From positions 124,001 to 188,000 of the forward strand of contig NZ_VKDD01000009.1 of the NCBI RefSeq assembly GCF_007097525.1: a stretch of 64,000 nucleotides of DNA. The letters run 5' to 3'. The notes below the pieces were generated by a model. The model had not been told where the DNA came from. It ran no database searches and worked only from the letters and a program-made list of their open reading frames with translations. This stretch comes from Thalassomonas sp. M1454. GTDB lineage: Bacteria; Pseudomonadota; Gammaproteobacteria; Enterobacterales; Alteromonadaceae. Shown piece after piece: positions 57,613-64,000 of this stretch (positions are counted from its first letter, which is position 1; every line of letters begins with the position of its first letter). The position numbers and the translations under genes are program-made.

Positions 57613-59295
57613 ATGTCTCTCGTTGCGCTAAGGAAAAAACTTGCCCAGCCACAACCCTCTTGGCAATTATGTTTGCTCGGGTTGATTGGTGGCACCTTAG
57701 CATCAATTTTTATTATTATTTTTCGCTTTAGTGTTGAAAGAATTCAATTATTGTTTCTGAACAAAACTGATGATTACAGCACTTTATCAGATTTTTACAT
57801 TTTTATAACCCCATTAATTGCAGTAACTGCAATTCTTATGGTTGCTAAATTATTAGGCTTTAAATATACCCGCATGGGTATTCCTTTTGTGATCCACCGC
57901 TTAAAAATAGCCTATGGCTCTATTCCTTTTAAAAATACTATCACTCAATATTTCGGTGGTATATTTGCCCTTGTAGGTGGATTCTCAGTAGGTAAAGAAG
58001 GCCCAGCTGTACACATAGGGGCAGCAAGTAGTAGCTTTTTTGGCTCTTACTTTGCACTGCCTAAAAACTCAGTAAGAACTTTATGTGCTTGTGGTATTGC
58101 CGCTGGTATATCAACGAGCTTTAACACGCCTTTAGCTGCGGTTATTTTTGTGATGGAAGTGATCCTGCGCGAGTATAAATTGCATGTTTTTGTGCCTGTA
58201 ATACTCGCCTCAATCATTGGCTCAATTATGTCTAATGCTTTTTTTGGACCTTATCATGAGTATGAGTTTTTTGCCTTTATCAACCTTGACCTGTGGCACT
58301 ATCCTTTTTTAATTCTCGCCGGCATGTTACTTGGTACTTTGGCCACTGCATTTAATAAAAGCTTGATGTCGATAGTCAAATTATCGGTCAAGTTGCATAT
58401 GGTAAAACGTTTATACATAGCTGCAATTGTCATGTCATGTATAGCAGTACTTGTACCACAAAGTATGGGTTCAGGTTTAAATTCAGTCGGTTTTTTATTC
58501 GAGCAAAATCCTCACGCCTGGTTAATATTAAGCTTGTTAATTGCTAAGTTTATCGCCACCGTCGTTGTATTAGGCTTAGGTGTACCGGGCGGTATTATAG
58601 GTCCAACCTTGAGTATAGGGGCTATTGCAGGTGCATTGATTGGCTTTGGCGTAAGCTTTATTTATGAAGATATCCATTTTGTTAGTGATTATGCGCTATT
58701 AGGTATGGCTGGTATGTTAGCTGCCACGCTCAATGCTCCTCTTGCTGCACTTTTAGCGGTAATAGAATTATCTAACCAGCTACAAATAGCCTTACCCGCT
58801 ATGGTAGTGATTACCTCTGCATTTTTAACCTCAAGTCAGTTATTCAAGAATCGTTCTATATTTTTACAACAACTCGACTTTCAGGGCTTGGCTTATCAGT
58901 TAGCACCAGTTGAACGTACCTTGCAAAAGCATGGTGTGATCAGCCAAATGGATACTGATTTTACCGTGTTAGAGCACAGTGATAATGCCTGTATTCGCCA
59001 GCACTTTATTGAGCAAGAGGATAACAAGCAATTAATAATCAAACCGAAGGAAAAAGGTGGAGAGTTTAGAACCGTTGAAATAGACCTCAACATTCATCCT
59101 TTAGCCAGTGAAGACCAAGCCATTAGATATATTTCAATGCCGGGCATAGATAGTGAGGCAACGTTAGCTGAAGCATATTTTGCTCTATATGAAAGTCGTC
59201 AAGGTGCGGTGTTTATTTATCATCGCCATCAAGATAAAATTATTGGTTATTTAACCTTTGACAAAATTCGCAAAATTCTAACCCATGGAGATTAA
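57613..59295 (+). CDS. CLC-family chloride transport protein (clcA-like)
   Basis: 560 residues: about ten membrane segments of the CLC fold (about 15-420) and a soluble C-terminus (about 430-560) that resembles a degenerate CBS pair. Gating Glu129 is in GKEGP (127-131); VPGGIIGPTLSIG gives the third pore motif. At the place where CLC-ec1 has the proton-path Glu203, VMEVI here has Val183 (Glu182 matches Glu202). The GSGIP serine site reads RMGIP (87-91). Neighbouring erpA and hemL match the clcA locus of E. coli. Confidence 0.9.
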   Translation: MSLVALRKKLAQPQPSWQLCLLGLIGGTLASIFIIIFRFSVERIQLLFLNKTDDYSTLSDFYIFITPLIAVTAILMVAKLLGFKYTRMGIPFVIHRLKIAYGSIPFKNTITQYFGGIFALVGGFSVGKEGPAVHIGAASSSFFGSYFALPKNSVRTLCACGIAAGISTSFNTPLAAVIFVMEVILREYKLHVFVPVILASIIGSIMSNAFFGPYHEYEFFAFINLDLWHYPFLILAGMLLGTLATAFNKSLMSIVKLSVKLHMVKRLYIAAIVMSCIAVLVPQSMGSGLNSVGFLFEQNPHAWLILSLLIAKFIATVVVLGLGVPGGIIGPTLSIGAIAGALIGFGVSFIYEDIHFVSDYALLGMAGMLAATLNAPLAALLAVIELSNQLQIALPAMVVITSAFLTSSQLFKNRSIFLQQLDFQGLAYQLAPVERTLQKHGVISQMDTDFTVLEHSDNACIRQHFIEQEDNKQLIIKPKEKGGEFRTVEIDLNIHPLASEDQAIRYISMPGIDSEATLAEAYFALYESRQGAVFIYHRHQDKIIGYLTFDKIRKILTHGD

Positions 59296-59299
59296 CTAA

Positions 59300-59737
59300 A
59301 TGACCACTATTCTTTGGATAAAAGCATTGCATATTGCTTTTATGGTGGCTTGGTTTGCTGGCATATTCTACTTACCTCGTTTATTTGTTTATCATGCCGA
59401 AAGTGATAGCAAAGAAGTGCAAGAACAATTAAAAATAATGGAACGTAGGTTATTATTTTTTATTACCCCTTTTGCCATACTTACCTTAGTTTTTGGCCTA
59501 GCTCTTATTTTTTTAATGGGTAGCCAGTGGTTTATACACAGTGGCTGGCTACATATAAAGCTTGTATTGGTTGCTGCGCTTTACGTTTACCACGGTTATT
59601 GTTTTAAGTTATTGGCTGATTTTAAAAATGATAAAAATACCCGTTCAGGCAAGTTTTATCGAGTATTTAATGAACTACCGGTTTTAGTTTTATTTGCGGT
59701 AATTATTTTAGCTATTTTAAAACCCGTATTTTGGTAA
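59300..59737 (+). CDS. hemJ: Protoporphyrinogen oxidase HemJ
   Basis: 145 residues, four membrane segments. The family start WIKALHIAFMVAWFAGIFYLPRLFVYH contains the conserved His11; another histidine and Lys are in HIKLVLVAALYVYHGY. HemJ oxidises protoporphyrinogen IX in the inner membrane. It follows the CLC gene by 4 bp, so is probably co-transcribed with it, and hemL of the same heme pathway is 1.2 kb away. Confidence 0.93.
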   Translation: MTTILWIKALHIAFMVAWFAGIFYLPRLFVYHAESDSKEVQEQLKIMERRLLFFITPFAILTLVFGLALIFLMGSQWFIHSGWLHIKLVLVAALYVYHGYCFKLLADFKNDKNTRSGKFYRVFNELPVLVLFAVIILAILKPVFW

Positions 59738-59809
59738 ATAATTAATAGCAATTTGTTCTATAAATAGGCTATTTATGCTAAGGTTCTGCGCAATAAATTA
59801 AGCACACTT

Positions 59810-59848
59810 ATGAAGGCATTCGAATCAAGCAAAGCCTTCATTTGTTAG
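59810..59848 (+). promoter_or_regulatory. Possible 12-codon leader ORF with hairpin upstream of pyrB
   Basis: ATG 59810 to TAG 59848 (MKAFESSKAFIC), with ATGAAGGC at the start complementary to GCCTTCAT at 59834-59841. A -10-like TATGCT is at 59774-59779. No T-run follows. It may be a leader attenuator, but the evidence is thin. Confidence 0.25.
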
Positions 59849-59894
59849 TATGTAAATATAATAAATTTTATTAAAAAATATCAGGTAGTTAACC

Positions 59895-60902
59895 ATGATG
59901 AATTTTCAAGGCGAGCATATTTTATCGGTTTCACAATTTGACCGTGAATCTGTCTCTCGTATTCTACAAGTTGCACAAAGCATGATCCCTTATGCTGCAA
60001 GACAAAAACGCTGTAATGTTTTAGAAGGTGCAATTTTAAATAACTTATTCTTCGAACCTAGTACTCGTACCCGTATTTCTTTTGGTACTGCTTTCCAGTT
60101 ACTTGGTGGTTTTGTGCATGAGACAGTTGGCCAAGAAAGCTCTTCTCTTTCTAAAGGTGAATCTTTATATGACACCGCTAAAGTGATCAGCGGCTACAGT
60201 GACGTTATCGCGATGCGCCATCCTGCGATGGGCTCAGTAGCTGAATTTTCACAAGGTAGCTCTGTACCCGTGATTAATGGCGGTGATGGCGCAAATGAAC
60301 ACCCTACTCAAGCATTATTAGATTTGTTTACCATTCAAGCTGAAATGGAACGTTATGGTAAAGGTATTGATGGCTTAAACATTGTGCTAATGGGCGATTT
60401 AAAACATGGCCGTACAGTACACTCTCTTTCAAAACTATTAAGTCTTTATAAAGATATTACCGTTACTATGCTTGCTCCTAAAGAGTTGCAAATGCCAGAT
60501 TCAGTCGTAGACGTACTTGCTAATGCAGGTCATAAAGTAACTATTACTGACACCATGGCAGGAAATTTAGCTAGTGATGTTGTTTATCAAACTCGAATTC
60601 AGCAAGAGCGTTTTTCGAGTAAAGAGGAAGCGGATATGTACCGTGGTCACTTTAGCTTAAACAAAACCGTGTATGAACAATACTGTAAAGATCATACCGT
60701 GATAATGCACCCACTGCCTCGCGATTCAAGACCAGAAGCAAACGAGTTAGATACCGATTTAAACGACAACACTAACTTGGCTATTTTCCGTCAAGCACAA
60801 AATGGTGTATTGGTGCGAATGGCTTTATTTGCATTAACTTTGGGTGTTGACGAAAAGCTCACTCAGTACGAAAAACCAGTTACATGGTTTACCAATAAAT
60901 AA
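59895..60902 (+). CDS. pyrB: Aspartate carbamoyltransferase catalytic chain
   Basis: 335 residues. Carbamoyl-phosphate loop FFEPSTRTRISF (residues 52-63, Ser56-Thr57-Arg58-Thr59-Arg60), NEHPTQALLDL near 135 and HPLPRDSRPE near 275 are the active-site motifs. It makes carbamoyl-aspartate in pyrimidine synthesis. No pyrI (regulatory chain) follows; the chain is longer than E. coli PyrB (311) and similar to the longer class. ATG 59898 is an alternative start. It is 49 bp before hemL. Confidence 0.95.
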   Translation: MMNFQGEHILSVSQFDRESVSRILQVAQSMIPYAARQKRCNVLEGAILNNLFFEPSTRTRISFGTAFQLLGGFVHETVGQESSSLSKGESLYDTAKVISGYSDVIAMRHPAMGSVAEFSQGSSVPVINGGDGANEHPTQALLDLFTIQAEMERYGKGIDGLNIVLMGDLKHGRTVHSLSKLLSLYKDITVTMLAPKELQMPDSVVDVLANAGHKVTITDTMAGNLASDVVYQTRIQQERFSSKEEADMYRGHFSLNKTVYEQYCKDHTVIMHPLPRDSRPEANELDTDLNDNTNLAIFRQAQNGVLVRMALFALTLGVDEKLTQYEKPVTWFTNK

Positions 60903-60951
60903 GTTTTATTGATAAACCTAATATTTACCCAAATTATTAAATAGGCAGAAC

Positions 60952-62232
60952 ATGTCACATTCACAACAATTATTTGAACAAGCTCAAAACACTATCCCTG
61001 GCGGCGTGAACTCGCCAGTACGTGCATTTACCGGCGTTGGTGGCACACCTTGCTTTATTGAACGCGCAGAAGGCGCAAACATTTTTGATGCCGATGGTAA
61101 AAAATACATCGATTACGTTGGTTCTTGGGGGCCAATGATCTTAGGGCATAATCACCCTGCAATTTTAGATGCCGTAATAGCAACAGCTAAAAATGGTCTA
61201 AGTTTTGGTGCGCCAACAGCGCTTGAAATTACCATGGCAGAGAAAGTGCGTGAAATTGTACCTTCGATGGAAAAGCTACGTATGGTTAGCTCTGGTACAG
61301 AAGCGACTATGAGCGCTATTCGTTTAGCTCGTGGTTACACTGGCCGTGATAAAATATTAAAGTTTGAAGGTTGTTACCATGGCCATGCCGACTCTTTATT
61401 AGTAAAGGCTGGCTCTGGTGCATTAACTTTAGGCGTACCAAACTCACCTGGTATCCCTGCTGATTTTGCTAAACACACGCTAACAGTTAACTATAACGAC
61501 ATTCAATCGGTTAAAGATATCTTTGCCGAACTTGGCGATGAAATTGCTTGTATCATCGTTGAGCCAGTTGCAGGTAACATGAACTGTGTACCTCCAGTTG
61601 CAGGATTTTTAGAAGGCTTACGTGAGATCTGTGACCAATATAAATCTGTACTTATTTTAGATGAAGTTATGACAGGTTTTCGTGTTGCATTAGGTGGCGC
61701 GCAAGCACATTACAATATAGTTCCAGACTTAACTACATTAGGTAAAGTTATCGGCGGCGGTATGCCAGTTGGTGCTTTTGGTGGTAAAGCTGAAATTATG
61801 GATTACATTGCTCCTGTAGGCCCGGTTTACCAGGCAGGTACATTATCTGGTAACCCTATTGCTATGGCTGCAGGTTTAGCTGCATTAGGCGAATTAAGCA
61901 GTAAAGATCACCACACACAATTATCTACTAATACCAAAGCAATCGCTGAAGGCTTTAAAGCTGCAGCACAACGCCAAGGTGTTGATTTATGTATTAATTA
62001 CGTAGGTGCAATGTTCGGCTTCTTCTTTACCGACCAAGAGCGTGTAGATACATTCGCACAGGTAATGAAATGTGATACTGAGAAGTTCAATAAGTTCTTC
62101 CACCTAATGTTAGACGAAGGTGTTTACCTAGCGCCATCAGCATTTGAAGCAGGCTTCTTATCAACAGCACATACAGAGCAAGATATTGCAGATACCATTG
62201 CTGCAGCCGAGCGTTGTTTCGCTAAACTATAA
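60952..62232 (+). CDS. hemL: Glutamate-1-semialdehyde 2,1-aminomutase
   Basis: 426 residues, class III aminotransferase fold. The PLP lysine is in [18 protein letters not shown] (about residue 264); [17 protein letters not shown] near 139-155 and the GG-containing start [14 protein letters not shown] are family motifs. It converts glutamate 1-semialdehyde to 5-aminolevulinate, the C5 route to heme. Followed by a strong terminator. Confidence 0.98.
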   Translation: MSHSQQLFEQAQNTIPGGVNSPVRAFTGVGGTPCFIERAEGANIFDADGKKYIDYVGSWGPMILGHNHPAILDAVIATAKNGLSFGAPTALEITMAEKVREIVPSMEKLRMVSSGTEATMSAIRLARGYTGRDKILKFEGCYHGHADSLLVKAGSGALTLGVPNSPGIPADFAKHTLTVNYNDIQSVKDIFAELGDEIACIIVEPVAGNMNCVPPVAGFLEGLREICDQYKSVLILDEVMTGFRVALGGAQAHYNIVPDLTTLGKVIGGGMPVGAFGGKAEIMDYIAPVGPVYQAGTLSGNPIAMAAGLAALGELSSKDHHTQLSTNTKAIAEGFKAAAQRQGVDLCINYVGAMFGFFFTDQERVDTFAQVMKCDTEKFNKFFHLMLDEGVYLAPSAFEAGFLSTAHTEQDIADTIAAAERCFAKL

Positions 62233-62255
62233 GCACAGATTTCACTAATCAAATG

Positions 62256-62283
62256 AAAAAGCACTATATCTATAGTGCTTTTT
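62256..62283. terminator. Terminator between hemL and LysR gene
   Basis: 13-bp stem AAAAAGCACTATA (62256-62268) with its complement at 62271-62283 and a 2-base gap (loop opens to about 6 bases). T-run and A-run on both sides, so bidirectional. Confidence 0.9.
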
Positions 62284-62328
62284 TATGCCTGTTAGTAAAA
62301 TTTAGAATCGTTTATTCTATATGAAAAT

Positions 62329-63222
62329 TTACTTATCCCAAGAAGCCTCATTGTTAAAATGATTGGAAACATAATCGATAAACGCTCTGACTTTCGGTGC
62401 TAGCTGTCGAGAGCTAGGATAAATAGCCCAAATAGCTGTTTCTGAAACTAAAGGATATTCTGGTAATACTTCGACCAACTCTCCACTATGTAGTTGTTTG
62501 TATGCACTCCAAGTTGAATTAATTGTAATGCCAACCCCCAAGGCACAAGCATCTCGTATAGCTTCACCATTATCGACTCTAAAATTACCACTGACTTTAA
62601 CATTAAAACTAGTTTTACCATTATCAAAATTCCAGTGGTCCATATTTAACAGCGTTATACAATTATGATTTTTAAGCTCTTCTGGGGTGCTAGGTAAACC
62701 AAATTTTTCAATGTAACTTGGAGACGCACATAAAATACGTTTATCAGGTACTAATTTTTTAGCAACCAAACTTGAGTCCTTCAACTCAGAGTTACGAATA
62801 GCAATATCAAATCCGCCTTCAACTAAATCAACGATAGTATCGGATAACTTTAAATCAACTTTCAAATTAGGATTTTGATTAATAAAATCTGCGATAACTG
62901 GTAATAAGTGCATTCGCCCAAATGACGCTGGTGCGGCAACCCTTAAAGTGCCACTTGGCGATGAAACACCAGCCCCAACGGATGCCTTTGCGGCTTCAAC
63001 GCTAGCAATAACATCTTCAGCATGGTGAAGAAAAGCAGCCCCCTCTTCGGTTAGTGACACCTTTCTTGTGGTACGATGAATTAGCCTTACCCCTAAGCTT
63101 TCCTCTAACTTTTTTATATGGCTACTAGCTACGGCAGCCGATATACCAAGCTCTGCACCTGCGAAACTTATATTATTGGTAGCTGCTATTCGTACAAAAA
63201 GATTTAAATGCTCTATATTCAT
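62329..63222 (-). CDS. LysR-family transcriptional regulator
   Basis: 297 residues from ATG 63222 (a TTG at 63228 is also in frame). N-terminal winged HTH (1-60, FAGAELGISAAVASSHIKKLEESLGVRLIHRTTRKVSLTEEG-like) and an effector domain (about 90-290). It belongs to the group that includes AaeR/DsdC-like regulators beside oxidoreductases. It is divergent from the dehydrogenase gene at 63337, which it most likely controls. Confidence 0.92.
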   Translation of the reverse strand: MNIEHLNLFVRIAATNNISFAGAELGISAAVASSHIKKLEESLGVRLIHRTTRKVSLTEEGAAFLHHAEDVIASVEAAKASVGAGVSSPSGTLRVAAPASFGRMHLLPVIADFINQNPNLKVDLKLSDTIVDLVEGGFDIAIRNSELKDSSLVAKKLVPDKRILCASPSYIEKFGLPSTPEELKNHNCITLLNMDHWNFDNGKTSFNVKVSGNFRVDNGEAIRDACALGVGITINSTWSAYKQLHSGELVEVLPEYPLVSETAIWAIYPSSRQLAPKVRAFIDYVSNHFNNEASWDK

Positions 63223-63240
63223 TATCAATATTTATTTGAA

Positions 63241-63300
63241 AGTGATTCACTATTTATAACCATTATCAAAACTATTACAAGTATCTATACTGTTTACAGT
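63241..63300 (+). promoter_or_regulatory. LysR-type operator and promoter region for the dehydrogenase gene
   Basis: Two short inverted repeats, AGTGATTCACT (63241-63251) and ACTGTTTACAGT (63289-63300), flank a sigma-70-like pair TTATCA (63263-63268) and TATACT (63286-63291) with a 17-base spacer. Layout fits a LysR-regulated divergent promoter; binding is inferred. Confidence 0.45.
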
Positions 63301-63336
63301 TTAAAAAACACACATCACCTTAAGGAGCGTGCTCGT

Positions 63337-64000
63337 ATGAAAGCAATGATTGTCAATGAATTTGGTGGACCTGAAGTATTCGAACTTGCCGATATTGATA
63401 AACCAACAGCTAAGCCAAATCATGTGTTAGTAAATATTAAAGCAACAAGTGTTAATACTGTGGACACCATGATCCGTCAAATGGGTAGTGAGTTACCTCT
63501 TTCACCAGCGGCTCCTGCTATTTTAGGAATGGACTTTGCGGGTATTGTTGAGCAAGTAGGTGAAGGAGTTACTGAATATAAAGTAGGTGATGAAGTGTAT
63601 GGTTGTGCCGGTGGCTTAGCAGATTTACCAGGCACTCTTGCAGAATACATAGTGGCAGACGCGCAACTTATCGCTTTAAAACCTAAAAACTTAAATATGG
63701 AACAAGCTGCAGCATTACCTTTAGTAGGTATTACTGCATATGAAGGATTAATACGTTCAGGCATTAAAGCAGGTCAAAAAGTATTAGTTCATGGAGGCTC
63801 TGGTGGTGTTGGTCATGTTGCTTTGCAGCTAGCCAAGCATTTTGGTGCAGAGGTTTATTCGACTGGAGGTGGCGAGGCTCAACTCGCTCTTATCAAACAA
63901 TTAGGCGCTAAAGCAATAAACTACAAAACAGAAACCGTAAGTGACTACGTAAATCAATATACACATGGTAACGGCTTTGATGTGGTTTTTGACTCTGTTG
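63337..64000 (+). CDS. Zinc-type alcohol dehydrogenase / quinone oxidoreductase (partial, runs off window)
   Basis: 221 codons seen from ATG 63337, with ribosome site AAGGAG 12 bases ahead; the frame is open to the edge. The GroES-like half (about 1-125) has MDFAGIVEQVGEGVTEYKVGDEVYG, and the Rossmann half starts with VLVHGGSGGVGHVALQLAKHFGAEV (about 149-173). No catalytic zinc ligands of true ADH are seen in the visible part, so NADPH:quinone reductase/MDR type is most likely. The 3' end is missing. Confidence 0.85.
   Translation, partial: MKAMIVNEFGGPEVFELADIDKPTAKPNHVLVNIKATSVNTVDTMIRQMGSELPLSPAAPAILGMDFAGIVEQVGEGVTEYKVGDEVYGCAGGLADLPGTLAEYIVADAQLIALKPKNLNMEQAAALPLVGITAYEGLIRSGIKAGQKVLVHGGSGGVGHVALQLAKHFGAEVYSTGGGEAQLALIKQLGAKAINYKTETVSDYVNQYTHGNGFDVVFDSV

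Overview
The window is a 64 kb stretch of AT-rich chromosome from a marine-type gammaproteobacterium. Gene content and order (a lpt/rpoN cluster, mreBCD-maf-rng-yhdP-tldD, a near-complete MSHA type IV pilus locus, rpsF-priB-rpsR-rplI, rnr-rlmB, and a hemL/clcA/erpA neighbourhood) fit the order Alteromonadales. A Colwelliaceae member such as Colwellia or Thalassotalea is my best guess, but that is inference from style and synteny, not from a search. Coding density is high, strands alternate in operon-sized blocks, and I see no phage, transposase, integrase, CRISPR array, tRNA or rRNA.

Layout. 1-580 (minus): 5' part of an OmpK/Tsx-like outer-membrane channel, cut by the window edge. 1030-8943 (plus): envelope/LPS and nitrogen-PTS cluster yrbG-kdsD-kdsC-lptC-lptA-lptB-rpoN-hpf-ptsN-rapZ-npr, closed by a 27-bp perfect hairpin. 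9088-10446 (plus): mgtE, then a dispersed-repeat-like element and a terminator. 10745-15175: pmbA (minus), yjgA/darP (plus), tldD and a nitrilase-family gene (minus). 15175-23537 (minus): yhdP, rng, maf, mreD, mreC, mreB. 23796-39788 (minus): the MSHA pilus locus from mshI (promoter-proximal) to mshQ, with all platform, ATPase, secretin and pilin genes but no mshH/csrD at its upstream end. 39966-40901 (plus): a PLP-dependent ACC-deaminase/D-cysteine-desulfhydrase family gene. 41009-42439 (minus): rpsF-priB-rpsR-rplI with a probable S6:S18 leader. 43062-44972 (plus): a solitary type II secretion secretin (gspD) with a TTG start, preceded by a 41-codon small ORF. 44993-48179 (minus): rlmB and rnr. 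48354-49435 (plus): a cytochrome b562-like / cytochrome b561-like pair. 49472-56152 (minus): TraB/GumN protein, M28 peptidase, and an RND pump with its adaptor. 56371-57543 (minus): erpA and a coiled-coil membrane protein. 57613-62232 (plus): a CLC chloride-transport protein, hemJ, pyrB and hemL. 62329-64000: a LysR regulator divergent from a medium-chain dehydrogenase/quinone reductase that runs off the window.

How the genes work together. The first block makes Kdo (KdsD, KdsC) and builds the LPS-export bridge (LptC, LptA, LptB), and combines it with sigma-54 and the PtsN/NPr/RapZ control proteins. MreBCD, Maf, RNase G and YhdP form a cell-shape and envelope block. The MSHA genes encode a complete pilus machine: PilMNO-like platform (MshI, MshI2, MshJ), secretin and helpers (MshK, MshL, MshM, MshN), ATPase with a c-di-GMP-binding N-terminus (MshE), inner-membrane platform (MshG), and pilins (MshA, MshB, MshC, MshD, MshO, MshP), with MshQ at the end. 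A hairpin terminator directly after mshA probably separates high pilin expression from the minor pilins.

Most of the window is core chromosome. I do not see a clearly undescribed system. The best leads are the orphan GspD with its upstream small ORF, the CLC protein whose internal proton-glutamate position appears to be valine, an MshQ with a lamin-tail-like N-terminus, and two non-coding elements (the long hairpin at 8942-9001 and the repeat at 10483-10612).
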